35,051 nucleotides of DNA, taken from contig JBEKAY010000040.1 in NCBI GenBank assembly GCA_050015675.1, forward strand, positions 1 to 35,051. Direction: 5' to 3'. Each line of letters begins with the position of its first letter. The stretch's first letter is position 1. The position numbers and the translations under genes were made by a program. This document shows, one piece after another, positions 23,527-32,590 of the stretch. The stretch comes from Fen-1298 sp050015675 (GTDB lineage Bacteria > Bacteroidota > Ignavibacteria > UBA10030). The notes under the pieces were generated by a model, which saw only the letters and a program-made list of their open reading frames with translations, was not told the origin of the DNA and ran no database searches.

Positions 23527-24639
23527 ATGTCTATTCATGTTCTTATGATCTCAAAGGCGCTTGTCGTTGGTGCTTACCATACTAAGTTGGAAGAAATAAT
23601 TCGGTTAGGGGTCAATCTCGATGTTGTTATCCCTGAATCTTGGGGAAGACAAAAAGCAGAACGAATACAAGGGCATGGGTATACTCTCCATATACTGCCA
23701 GTTGTTCTTTCCGGAAAAAATCATTTTCATTATTACCCCTCTCTCTCCGCACTTATCAAAAAAATAAAGCCAGATATTATTCATGTAGATGAAGAATCAT
23801 TCAGCATTGTAACTTATTTAGTCATGCGTCAAGCACGTGCTTTAGGAATTCCGACCATTTTTTTTAATTGGCAAAACATTTTTAAAAATAACCCTTGGCC
23901 TTTTTCAGCAATGGAACGGTATTCGATGAAGTATGCGGCGGCTGGTATTGCAGGAAACAGGGAAGCAAAAGAGGTGCTTCTAAAAAAAGGCTGCACCATA
24001 CCGATCTATGTAATTCCACAATTCGGCGTAGATAGTACGTTATTTTCAAAACAAGTCCAGTCTGATTTACGGAAGACCATTGTTGGAGAAACCGATGCTT
24101 TTGTTATTGGATTTAGCGGAAGATTCGTTGAAGAAAAAGGAATTCGTGATCTTATCTCTGCTTGTTCGAGGTTATCATCTCAAGTACACCTAGTACTTAT
24201 AGGTGGTGGTCCTTTGCGAAATGATTTATTACGGCAAGCATCTTCTTTAGGTATGGGAAAACGATTCCATATTATCGACTCGGTGAAATCTGTCGAGATG
24301 CCAAAATATCTCAATATTTTGGATTGTCTTGTTTTACCTTCACTAACAAGGAAAAATTGGAAAGAACAATTTGGTCGTGTTTTGATCGAAGCGATGGCAT
24401 GCGAAGTACCGGTAATAGGTTCAAGTTCAGGAGAAATACCAAATGTCATTGCACATGCAGGACACATATTTCCTGAAGGAAATATTCCAGCACTCCAAAA
24501 GATTCTTCAAGAATTAATGCTGAACAGAACTCTGTGTGTTGAATTGGGGAAAGAAGGGCGTCGGTGGGTTCTTGAAAACTATACTCAGAAGAAAATTGCT
24601 GAAGATACCGTCAATATCTATCGAAACATTGCAAAATAA
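23527..24639 (+). CDS. Glycosyltransferase family 4 protein
   Basis: The 370-aa product uses the ATG at 23527, 4 bases after the methyltransferase stop; the frame open from 23476 would overlap that gene. It has the GT-B fold of GT4 retaining transferases: an acceptor half (1-165), then FSGRFVEEKGIRDLI (196-210), the LVLIGGGP turn (223-230), and the donor-binding E280-x7-E288 in EQFGRVLIEAM followed by EVPVIGSSSGEIPNVI. It should transfer a sugar from a nucleotide donor to a surface glycan precursor at the inner face of the membrane. Donor and acceptor are unknown. Confidence 0.92.
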   Translation: MSIHVLMISKALVVGAYHTKLEEIIRLGVNLDVVIPESWGRQKAERIQGHGYTLHILPVVLSGKNHFHYYPSLSALIKKIKPDIIHVDEESFSIVTYLVMRQARALGIPTIFFNWQNIFKNNPWPFSAMERYSMKYAAAGIAGNREAKEVLLKKGCTIPIYVIPQFGVDSTLFSKQVQSDLRKTIVGETDAFVIGFSGRFVEEKGIRDLISACSRLSSQVHLVLIGGGPLRNDLLRQASSLGMGKRFHIIDSVKSVEMPKYLNILDCLVLPSLTRKNWKEQFGRVLIEAMACEVPVIGSSSGEIPNVIAHAGHIFPEGNIPALQKILQELMLNRTLCVELGKEGRRWVLENYTQKKIAEDTVNIYRNIAK

Positions 24640-24642
24640 TTT

Positions 24643-25758
24643 ATGAGAATTGGACTCAACGCGCAAATATTAACTGATGGTCGAACGGGTGTTACCCGAT
24701 TTGCAAAAAATGTTATTCAATTACTTCCTGAGATTGGAATTGAACATGAGTTCATTGTTTTCGGAAATCCTCTTGATGTCAATCTGCAGCAAAAAAATGT
24801 CACACTTGTTCCTACGCCTGCCTTGATCAATTCCTCAGCAAAAAGAATTGTATGGGAACAGACGTGGCTTCCTCATCTGATAAAGAATTTGAATATCGAA
24901 CTTATGTATTACCCGGATCATACTTCTCCTATCTATAAAATTAAACCGAAAGTCATTATTACAGTGCATGATGTCTCGACTTTTGCAGTTCCGGAGACTG
25001 TAGGAACTACGCGCAGATTATACAAGCAAGCAGTTATTAAAAGGTCTGTACAACTTTGCGATGCAATACTAACAGGTTCAGAAGCGACTAAAAAGGAAAT
25101 GATAAAATATCTCCCTCACTCTGCTCATAAAACAAGTGTTGTTCTCTATGGATTAGAGGAATCTTTCGCACAGGTTCAGGACAATACCATTTTGTCATCG
25201 ATAAAAGCAAAATATCAATTAGCAACACCCTTTATTCTGCACGTTGGGACTATTGAAGCACGAAAAAATATTGTGCGCATTGTTCGTGCGTTTGCTCAGG
25301 GACGAAAAAACCATCAGTGGAAACAGAGATTAGTACTTGTCGGTACACCCGGTTATGGGTTCGACGAAATTGAAAAAACAATCGTAGAGGAGCGCGTGGA
25401 AGATTCGGTGACAATAACAGGTTATGTTGACAACAACGATTTGTCAGGAATCTATTCACTTGCTGATGCGCTTATTTATCCATCCTTATACGAAGGATTC
25501 GGTTTCCCTCCTTTAGAAGCAATGAAATGCGGATGCCCGGTCGTAGCTTCATATATGACTTCCTTGCCAGAAGTTATTGGGGATGCGGGAATTTTAATTA
25601 ATCCGTACAGCGAGAATGAAATATTTGACGCATTGCATCGCGTTATCACAGATAAAAAACTACATGACAAGCTAGTGCAAAAAGGAAAAGATCGCGTTCG
25701 ACAATTTACATGGAAGAAGACCGTTGAAGGAATTCTTCAAGTGATGACGCACATGTGA
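24643..25758 (+). CDS. Glycosyltransferase family 4 protein (mannosyltransferase-like)
   Basis: The 371-aa product starts MRIGLNAQILTDGRTGVTRF and has the GT4 hallmarks: HVGTIEARKNI (200-210), the TITGYVDNNDLSGIYSLADALIYPS region and the E284-x7-E292 pair in EGFGFPPLE. The SGSEATKKEM-like motif (LTGSEATKKEM, 143-153) resembles mannosyltransferase-B type enzymes, an inference only. It begins 3 bases behind the other glycosyltransferase and is probably co-transcribed with the flippase cluster. Confidence 0.92.
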   Translation: MRIGLNAQILTDGRTGVTRFAKNVIQLLPEIGIEHEFIVFGNPLDVNLQQKNVTLVPTPALINSSAKRIVWEQTWLPHLIKNLNIELMYYPDHTSPIYKIKPKVIITVHDVSTFAVPETVGTTRRLYKQAVIKRSVQLCDAILTGSEATKKEMIKYLPHSAHKTSVVLYGLEESFAQVQDNTILSSIKAKYQLATPFILHVGTIEARKNIVRIVRAFAQGRKNHQWKQRLVLVGTPGYGFDEIEKTIVEERVEDSVTITGYVDNNDLSGIYSLADALIYPSLYEGFGFPPLEAMKCGCPVVASYMTSLPEVIGDAGILINPYSENEIFDALHRVITDKKLHDKLVQKGKDRVRQFTWKKTVEGILQVMTHM

Positions 25759-25761
25759 AGT

Positions 25762-26403
25762 ATGGAAAAAACTATGAAGCGAATCGGCATCTTTGGCGGA
25801 ACGTTCGACCCGCCTCATAAAGGACATATCGCTATTGCAGAACAAGCGAAGAAACAACTTGGATTGCACTGTGTGTATTTTATACCGGCGTATATTCCAC
25901 CGCACAAACATCAGCATTCATCGACTTCAGCACAGCATCGAGTGAACATGATGAAGTTAGCTATAAGGGGAAGAAAAGAATTTAAGATATCCACAATCGA
26001 ATTAAGGCGCCGAGGAATATCCTATACTGTTGATACACTCAAAGCGTTCAAACAAAAATTTCCACAAGCTGAATTAGTGTTCATTATAGGTGCGGATAAC
26101 ATGGCACAGTTTCATTCATGGAAATCACCGAAGACAATTCTTACCCTTGCCTCGCTGGCAGTTTATAAACGAAAAGGATTTAGTTTCTCATTGAAAGAGA
26201 GCGCTATTGAATTTATTTTATTAAAAGGCCGGATGCTTCGAGTATCTTCAACTGAAATCAGAAATAGAATTAAAATAGGAATTCCTATTCAGGCTTTGGT
26301 ACCAAACCCCGTTGTTCTTTATATCAAGCAGCATTCACTCTACACAACACTAACACATGTTCTCCCCCAAAGGCAGTTCCATGAAAACCACCGCGTCTTC
26401 TGA
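25762..26403 (+). CDS. nadD: Nicotinate-nucleotide adenylyltransferase
   Basis: NadD joins nicotinate mononucleotide and ATP to make deamido-NAD, a step of NAD synthesis. The 213-aa product has the nucleotidyltransferase GGTFDPPHKGH (12-22, with the HxGH catalytic pair), IIGADNMAQFHSW (108-120) and SSTEIRNRI (162-170). The start may be the ATG at 25762 or the second one at 25774 (MKRIGIFGG), which fits the family better. The last 30 residues overlap the beginning of glgB and are not conserved. It follows the glycosyltransferases by 3 bases, so it shares their transcript although it is a housekeeping gene. Confidence 0.95.
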   Translation: MEKTMKRIGIFGGTFDPPHKGHIAIAEQAKKQLGLHCVYFIPAYIPPHKHQHSSTSAQHRVNMMKLAIRGRKEFKISTIELRRRGISYTVDTLKAFKQKFPQAELVFIIGADNMAQFHSWKSPKTILTLASLAVYKRKGFSFSLKESAIEFILLKGRMLRVSSTEIRNRIKIGIPIQALVPNPVVLYIKQHSLYTTLTHVLPQRQFHENHRVF

Positions 26404-28588
26404 CGCTATAAATCGCATTATCAACACCGAACATCACGATCCATTTTCAGTGTTGGGCGCTCACGTTGTAGATATGAAAGGCAAACGTGCTGTTGCAGTA
26501 CGAGCATTTCTACCCGAAGCGAAAGAAGTCAGTGTCATAGATGCAGAAACGTTCTCCGAATATGAGATGATAAAAATAATGGAGGAGGGGTTCTTTGAAG
26601 TTTTGCTTCCGGATCAATTCAAAGTATTCCCATACAAGTTGAAAAAAGTGACACACGATAATACAGTAGAAATATTCAACGACCCTTATTCATTTCTTCC
26701 TACGCTTACTGAATTTGATTTGTACTTATTTAACAGCGGCGATCATCATCGCATATATGATAAGTTAGGATCTCATACAATCGTAGCAAACGGGGTGAGC
26801 GGCGTACAGTTTGCAGTTTGGGCTCCGAATGCGCGGAGCGTGAGTGTTGTTGGGAATTTTAATAATTGGGATCGGCGGCGGCATGCCATGCGCGTGCTTG
26901 GCGCTTCTGGTGTTTGGGAAATATTTATTCCCGGATTAAAAGAAGGTGAACTCTATAAGTTTCAGGTAAAAACGAAATCCGGAAACATTCTCGACAAAGC
27001 CGATCCGTACGCAACAGAAATGGAGCAGCGTCCAAAGACCGCTTCAAAAATAAACTTCCTTCAAAAGTATGAATGGAAGGATGAAGGATGGATGAAGAGC
27101 CGCGCAGAATCAGATCATCTTGGAGAACCGATATCCATTTACGAAGTGCATCTTGGTTCTTGGGCGCGCGTTGCAGAAGAGCACAATCGATGGCTGACGT
27201 ACTGTGAAATCGCAGAGAAATTGGTAACACATGTTCAGGAGCGAGGATTCACTCACATTGAACTTCTTCCAATCATGGAACATCCATTCGATGCTTCTTG
27301 GGGATATCAAGTGACAGGATATTTTGCACCGACGAGCCGCTTCGGTACACCACAAGAGTTCATGTTTTTTGTGGATTACTGTCATCAGAATAACATTGGC
27401 GTGATTCTCGATTGGGTGCCGGCACATTTTCCTAAGGATCAATTTGCATTGGCTCAATTTGACGGAACGCATCTCTATGAACATGCCGATCCGCGCAAGG
27501 GCGAACATCAGGATTGGGGAACGTATATTTTTAATTATGGAAGGAAAGAGGTTCGCAATTTTCTCATAAGTAACGCACTTTTCTGGTTAGAGAAATACCA
27601 CATTGATGGACTGCGGATTGATGCAGTTGCTTCGATGTTATACCTAGATTATTCTCGCAAGAAAGGCGAGTGGATACCGAACGAATATGGCGGACGGGAA
27701 AATTTAGACGCGATTGTATTTCTGAAAGACACAAACAAACTTGTTCATCAGTACTACCCCGGTGTGTTGACTATCGCAGAAGAATCAACAGCGTATCCAG
27801 GAGTAACAACAGGTATTCAATATGGTGGACTTGGTTTCAGTTTGAAATGGAATATGGGCTGGATGCATGATATGCTGAAGTATTTTTCAAACGACCCGCT
27901 CTTTCGCATGTATCACCATAACAATCTTACATTCGCACTTCTCTATGCGTTCTCCGAACGTTTTCTCCTTCCACTTTCACACGATGAAGTTGTGCACGGA
28001 AAATCTTCACTGCTTCATAAAATGCCGGGCGATGATTGGCAGAAATTTTCAAATCTCCGTTTGCTGTACGGACTGATGTATGGATTTCCCGGGAAGAAAT
28101 TACTTTTCATGGGATGCGAGTTTGCACAACGGGACGAGTGGAACCACGAACAATCTCTCGACTGGCACCTTACTCAATTCCCACCACATGCGGGGATGCA
28201 AAAATGGATTTCGGATTTAAATCGTGTCTATAGAAAGGAAAGTGCCCTGCATCAGGTCGATTTTCATTATTCAGGTTTTGAATGGATTGATTTTCATGAC
28301 AAAGCAAGCAGTGTCATTACGTTTATGCGGAAATCAAACGATGGGACAGAGAAGGTCATAGTTGTTTGCAACTTTACCCCAGTACCGCGTAAGAATTATC
28401 GTATTGGTGTTCCAGATGGAGGATTGTACAGAGAAATCTTGAACAGCGATTCATCGTATTACGATGGAAGCAATGTCGGAAATGCCGGAGAGATAGAAGC
28501 AGAATCCATCTCTTGTCATAATCGACAGTTTTCATTAAATCTTACTTTGCCTCCGCTTGCTGCCGTGTTCTTAAAACATATTGAATGA
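26381..28588 (+). CDS. glgB: 1,4-alpha-glucan branching enzyme
   Basis: GlgB makes the alpha-1,6 branches of glycogen. I chose the ATG at 26381 because AAAGG stands 7 bases upstream; an earlier ATG at 26357 would add 8 residues and a larger overlap with nadD. The 735-aa product has an N-terminal branching-enzyme domain (HDPFSVLGAHVV), a CBM48 domain (SGVQFAVWAPNARSVSVVGNFNNWD, in parts) and a GH13 barrel. Catalytic residues are D414 (LRIDAVASM), E467 (IAEEST) and D535 (LSHDEVVHGK), spaced as in E. coli GlgB. No glgA or glgC lies in the window. Confidence 0.97.
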   Translation: MKTTASSDAINRIINTEHHDPFSVLGAHVVDMKGKRAVAVRAFLPEAKEVSVIDAETFSEYEMIKIMEEGFFEVLLPDQFKVFPYKLKKVTHDNTVEIFNDPYSFLPTLTEFDLYLFNSGDHHRIYDKLGSHTIVANGVSGVQFAVWAPNARSVSVVGNFNNWDRRRHAMRVLGASGVWEIFIPGLKEGELYKFQVKTKSGNILDKADPYATEMEQRPKTASKINFLQKYEWKDEGWMKSRAESDHLGEPISIYEVHLGSWARVAEEHNRWLTYCEIAEKLVTHVQERGFTHIELLPIMEHPFDASWGYQVTGYFAPTSRFGTPQEFMFFVDYCHQNNIGVILDWVPAHFPKDQFALAQFDGTHLYEHADPRKGEHQDWGTYIFNYGRKEVRNFLISNALFWLEKYHIDGLRIDAVASMLYLDYSRKKGEWIPNEYGGRENLDAIVFLKDTNKLVHQYYPGVLTIAEESTAYPGVTTGIQYGGLGFSLKWNMGWMHDMLKYFSNDPLFRMYHHNNLTFALLYAFSERFLLPLSHDEVVHGKSSLLHKMPGDDWQKFSNLRLLYGLMYGFPGKKLLFMGCEFAQRDEWNHEQSLDWHLTQFPPHAGMQKWISDLNRVYRKESALHQVDFHYSGFEWIDFHDKASSVITFMRKSNDGTEKVIVVCNFTPVPRKNYRIGVPDGGLYREILNSDSSYYDGSNVGNAGEIEAESISCHNRQFSLNLTLPPLAAVFLKHIE

Positions 28589-28620
28589 TTTACACTCATA
28601 ATATTATTGAAGAGGATACT

Positions 28621-30018
28621 ATGTCAGAAATAAAACCGGCGGCTGAACAACAAGAGAACAGTGTTTTGCGGAGTACACTCCATGAAATTACTCAGCCCTT
28701 TATCGATTTGTTCCATGTCTCACGAGCACTTTGGGGAATTAATGTTTCCTTTTTTCTGGAAGGATTGACCTATTTCGGTGTTGTCGGGTTATTGGCAATT
28801 TACTTTAATAATTTTATCGGACTCAATGATATCAATGCAGGGCAAATGGTAGGAGTGCTTACGGCAGGCATTACTCTCAGCATGCTTTTTCTTGGTGCGA
28901 CAGTTGACATTATTGGATCAAGACGAGCATTGGTTCTTTCTCTCGTGTTTATGCTCGCTGGAAGAATATTGCTGAGCGTAGCACCACCTTTATTTGGGAC
29001 TACCGGAATGTGGTCGTCGTCGCATACAGTCGCTATGCTTGGTATTCTCGGGGTTGTGATCGGATATGGCATTTATATGCCGGGTTGCTACGCGGCCGTA
29101 AAATATTTTACCACAGAAAAAACGGCAGCAATGGGATATGCCATGCTGTATGCCTTGATGAACTTGGGTGGATTCCTTCCGGGCTTTATCTCGCCCCCGG
29201 TACGGCATGCATACGGTATACTTGGAGTGTTTTGGGTTTACGTAATATTAACCGTTGTTGGTATTGCGGTCATTATGATTCTTCTTACGAATAAAGCGAT
29301 CAAGCAAGCGCAGGAAGATTCTGGTTGGAGTAAGGAAGAAACAAAAACGGAAGAGAAGAAGTCAGCTGTGGAACAAATAAAACACTATCTGAAACATTTT
29401 CCGATCAGAGATAAACGGTTTATGTTTTTTATTTTCATTCTCATTCCGGTTCAGACATTGTTTGCACATAATTGGCTTACTCTCCCTCAGTACTTCAGCC
29501 GAGCGTTTACCGGTGTTGTCAGCAATGATTTTGAATTCTTTGTAAACTTCAATCCTATTCTTATTTTTGTGCTGACACCAATGGTTGCTGCATTAACCAT
29601 AAAAAGCGATACATATAAAATGATGATCATCGGCACGTTTGTCATGGCATCACCGACATTTATTTTAGCAATCGGGCCAAGTATCTATACTGTCTTTTCA
29701 TATTTAATCATTATGTCCATTGGCGAAGCGATGTGGCAGCCGCGATTTCTCCAATGGGTTGCAGAAATCGCGCCAAAAGATATGACCGGAATCTACATGG
29801 GCATCGGCCAGTTTCCATGGTTTTTAACAAAAGTTATCACAAGTCTTTATTCAGGATGGTTCTTGATGCATTATTGCCCAATGGGTGTGCCTCCCGCACA
29901 GATGAACACCGAAGCGATGTGGCTCATTTATGGCTGTATTGCTATTATTAGTCCAATAGGGTTGGTTCTTGCGCGTTCTTGGATGAAAAAAGATTTTAAG
30001 ACGAAGCATGAAGGTTAG
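28621..30018 (+). CDS. MFS transporter, POT/peptide-transporter-like
   Basis: The 465-aa product uses the ATG at 28621, which has GAAGAGG just upstream; the frame is open from 28585 but that overlaps glgB. It has about 12 hydrophobic helices with the major facilitator motif region GATVDIIGSRRALVLSLVFMLAG (near 98-120). The beginning (LWGINVSFFLEGLTYFGVVGLLAIYFNNFIGL, in parts) is the opening helix typical of proton-dependent oligopeptide transporters. A charged cytoplasmic loop (KTEEKKSAVEQIKHYLKHF) sits in the middle. The substrate is probably peptides or a related small molecule, inferred from family look. Confidence 0.82.
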   Translation: MSEIKPAAEQQENSVLRSTLHEITQPFIDLFHVSRALWGINVSFFLEGLTYFGVVGLLAIYFNNFIGLNDINAGQMVGVLTAGITLSMLFLGATVDIIGSRRALVLSLVFMLAGRILLSVAPPLFGTTGMWSSSHTVAMLGILGVVIGYGIYMPGCYAAVKYFTTEKTAAMGYAMLYALMNLGGFLPGFISPPVRHAYGILGVFWVYVILTVVGIAVIMILLTNKAIKQAQEDSGWSKEETKTEEKKSAVEQIKHYLKHFPIRDKRFMFFIFILIPVQTLFAHNWLTLPQYFSRAFTGVVSNDFEFFVNFNPILIFVLTPMVAALTIKSDTYKMMIIGTFVMASPTFILAIGPSIYTVFSYLIIMSIGEAMWQPRFLQWVAEIAPKDMTGIYMGIGQFPWFLTKVITSLYSGWFLMHYCPMGVPPAQMNTEAMWLIYGCIAIISPIGLVLARSWMKKDFKTKHEG

Positions 30019-30020
30019 AA

Positions 30021-30104
30021 ATGCGCGTTGCTGTCGTTCAAACAAGTCCGATATTTGATAAAGATGCGATTATTATCGACATAGGGATGACTTTTAAAAA
30101 GTAA
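30021..30104 (+). pseudogene. N-terminal remnant of a nitrilase/carbon-nitrogen hydrolase gene
   Basis: A 27-codon frame starts 2 bases after the transporter stop and reads MRVAVVQTSPIFDKDAIII, then a stop after KK. The first twelve residues match the invariant beginning of carbon-nitrogen hydrolases (MRVAVVQ-x-xP-F-D). The rest, with the catalytic Glu-Lys-Cys, is gone. The close spacing suggests a former downstream partner of the transporter gene that was deleted. Confidence 0.55.
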
Positions 30105-30109
30105 ATATT

Positions 30110-30134
30110 ATTCTTGCTCTAATGTAACAAGAAT
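30110..30134. repeat. Inverted repeat behind the nitrilase remnant
   Basis: ATTCTTG (30110-30116) and CAAGAAT (30128-30134) pair perfectly over an 11-base loop. There is no T-run, so it is at best a weak terminator; it may mark the end of the transporter transcript. Confidence 0.4.
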
Positions 30135-30225
30135 CCGTTTACTCCGTATCTCATAATAGTTTCAAGCCAAAATTCTTTTTATCATATATCAGATACTTTC
30201 AAAGGGACGCTATCCGTCTATGACT

Positions 30226-31317
30226 ATGAAAAAGAAAATTATACTCTCTTCCGTTGCCGTCATTGTGTTGGGCGGCGCTTCGTTTTTGTTCTTCGGTAGT
30301 AAGAATACTTCTAGCGAGAGCGATCTATCGAAGGTCAAGGTTATTCGAGGGACGGTGGTAGATAAAGCGCTTGCTGTAGGGACTATCGAGCCAGAGAATG
30401 AAATTTCGGTGAAGTCGAAAGTCTCAGGAGTTGTCAGCCGTATTTTCGTTGATGTTGGTGTATACGTCAAGATAGGCGAACCACTACTTGAAGTACGCCC
30501 TGATCCAACACCGAGTGAGCTTGCAGCTGCCAAGCGTCAGGTACAAATGAGTCAGGTCGATTTAGACAACATGAAAAAACAAAAAGTACGTCAGGAAAGC
30601 TTGATGAAAAGCCACCTGATTTCAGATAAGGAATATGAAGATTTTCAAATGCAATACGAGGAATCTGATCTTAAATTAAAAATTGCCTCTGAAAACCTTG
30701 CTCTTATGGAAAGCGGGAAAATCAAAATTGGAGAAACTGAAATTGAATCCATCGTGAAAGCCCCAATTTCCGGATTTGTATTGAACCGGACCATTGAGGT
30801 TGGAGATCCGGTAACACCCTTAACGTCGTACCAGGAAGGTACAGTGTTAATGAAAATGGCAAATATGGGACGTTTAATTTTCAAAGGAACAGTGGATGAA
30901 ATTGATGTCGGTAAAATGAAAGAGGGAATGGATGTCGAAATTAAAGTTGGTGCATTGCCGAGCGATACAGTCCGCGGCATTCTTCGGAAAATCTGGTTGA
31001 AGGCGGAGAAGAAAGACAACTCTACTGTATTTCCGATAGAAATTCTTATTCCCGCTGCAAAGAATGCTGTTCTTCGCGCTGGGTATTCAGCAAATGCCAA
31101 CATCATCATCCAAAAGAAAACCAACGTTTTAACAATTCCTGAACGCGTTATTACATTCAGCAATGATTCAGGATTTGTAAAGGTTGCTCTTGGAAAAGAC
31201 AAAGATGAGAAGCGCTATATCAAAACTGGATTAAGCGATGCAATTAATATTGAAGTTGTTTCCGGTTTGAATGACAGTGATGAAGTATTTGAAAAACCTG
31301 TAAAGAAAATTGATTAG
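30226..31317 (+). CDS. Efflux periplasmic adaptor (MacA/HlyD family)
   Basis: The product is about 363 aa; two ATGs (30220 and 30226) are possible starts. One N-terminal membrane anchor (KKIILSSVAVIVLGGASFLFF) is followed by a split biotinyl-lipoyl domain (VVDKALAVGTIEPENEISVKSKVSGVVSRIFVDVGVYVKIGEPLLEV, in parts), a coiled-coil hairpin near 95-155 (QVQMSQVDLDNMKKQKVRQESLMKSH), the returning lipoyl half with IVKAPISGFVLNR, and a beta-barrel with late strands. This is the membrane-fusion protein that links an inner-membrane transporter to the outer membrane in tripartite pumps. Two FtsX-type permease genes follow 11 and 29 bases apart. No outer-membrane channel or ATPase gene is next to it. 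Confidence 0.9.
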   Translation: MKKKIILSSVAVIVLGGASFLFFGSKNTSSESDLSKVKVIRGTVVDKALAVGTIEPENEISVKSKVSGVVSRIFVDVGVYVKIGEPLLEVRPDPTPSELAAAKRQVQMSQVDLDNMKKQKVRQESLMKSHLISDKEYEDFQMQYEESDLKLKIASENLALMESGKIKIGETEIESIVKAPISGFVLNRTIEVGDPVTPLTSYQEGTVLMKMANMGRLIFKGTVDEIDVGKMKEGMDVEIKVGALPSDTVRGILRKIWLKAEKKDNSTVFPIEILIPAAKNAVLRAGYSANANIIIQKKTNVLTIPERVITFSNDSGFVKVALGKDKDEKRYIKTGLSDAINIEVVSGLNDSDEVFEKPVKKID

Positions 31318-31328
31318 TCGAGATTCTT

Positions 31329-32561
31329 ATGGAAACGTTTCGCACGATCATATCGGAATTTATTGTCGACTTAAAGGCGCAGAAGCTTCGGGCATTTCTT
31401 ACGATGTTTGGAATTATATGGGGAACGGTTGCAATAGTTGTGCTTGTAGCGTTTGGTGTTGGGTTCAGGAAACAAACTGTGGCTAATATGCATGGAATTG
31501 GCGAGGGACTGGCAATTGTCTGGCCGGGGAAAACAACCAAACCCTATGCAGGGTATGGAATCGGAAGACCGCTATCATTCGTGGAAGATGACACGAGACT
31601 TATAGCTTCACAAGTACAGAATGTCTCCGGCATCAGCCCGGAATATGGAAAACGGACAACATCGCGCGTCGGTGAAAATATTCTGACTCCACTTATCTCT
31701 GGGGTTAATGTGATCTACGGTGATATACGTAATATTAATCCGGAAGCAGGCGGTCGATATATTAATATACTGGATCTTCAAGAAAGACGACGCGTCGCTG
31801 TTATCGGTGACAAGGTAAAAGAATTTCTTTTTGCTGAACAAAACGCGGTTGGCAAAACGATTTTCATCGGTCTCACACCATTTACAGTAATTGGTGTCAT
31901 GCAAAAGAAAACACAACCATCGTCGTATAATAGCAGGGACCAGGATCGCATCTTTATCCCGCTCACGACGTTTGAATCTGTATATGGTTCTGTATATCTC
32001 AATAATATAATTTACCAGGTGAGAGATCCCCGTTTGGGTGAAGAGACTGCAAAACAGGTTCGGGAAGCGCTCAGCAAAAAGTACAAATTCGATCCGACGG
32101 ATCAAAATGCAGTAACAATTTGGGATACAACTGATTTTGACCGATTAGCGTTCTACATGTTTCTCGGTATCAATATCTTTCTCGGTCTTATCGGCAGTTT
32201 TACACTGGGGGTTGCCGGGCTCGGCGTCGCAAACATCATGTTTATCGTTGTGCAGGAACGTATTAAAGAAATCGGTGTGAAGCGCGCTGTTGGTGCTACA
32301 AAAGTAAATATTCTTTTCCAATTCTTTTCCGAGACCTTCTTTATTGTCTTCACAGGATCAGCAATCGGTTTCATTATCTCCTACGGTATTATTGCTGCTT
32401 TAAGTTTTTTACCAATCAAGGATTATGTGGGAACACCTGTGTTGTCAATAGAGGTTGTCGTTGTTACAGTGGTTGTGTTAATTACAGTCGGGTTGCTATC
32501 GGGATTGATGCCTGCACGACGAGCGTCCAATCTTGATGTTGTTGAGTGTCTAAGAACGTAA
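31329..32561 (+). CDS. ABC permease, MacB/FtsX type (first of a tandem pair)
   Basis: The 410-aa product has the MacB architecture without the ATPase: a first helix (LTMFGIIWGTVAIVVLVAFGVGF, near 24-46), a periplasmic MacB_PCD domain (about 50-270), then the FtsX domain with three helices (about 285-310, 335-360, 375-400). Motifs such as IMFIVVQERIKEIGVKRAVGA and LMPARRASNLDVVECLR are the usual FtsX signatures. It is followed by a second permease of the same type, so the two probably form a heterodimer fed by the adaptor just upstream. Confidence 0.92.
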   Translation: METFRTIISEFIVDLKAQKLRAFLTMFGIIWGTVAIVVLVAFGVGFRKQTVANMHGIGEGLAIVWPGKTTKPYAGYGIGRPLSFVEDDTRLIASQVQNVSGISPEYGKRTTSRVGENILTPLISGVNVIYGDIRNINPEAGGRYINILDLQERRRVAVIGDKVKEFLFAEQNAVGKTIFIGLTPFTVIGVMQKKTQPSSYNSRDQDRIFIPLTTFESVYGSVYLNNIIYQVRDPRLGEETAKQVREALSKKYKFDPTDQNAVTIWDTTDFDRLAFYMFLGINIFLGLIGSFTLGVAGLGVANIMFIVVQERIKEIGVKRAVGATKVNILFQFFSETFFIVFTGSAIGFIISYGIIAALSFLPIKDYVGTPVLSIEVVVVTVVVLITVGLLSGLMPARRASNLDVVECLRT

Positions 32562-32590
32562 TTCTAATATCTCCTAATTTATAAACCGTT

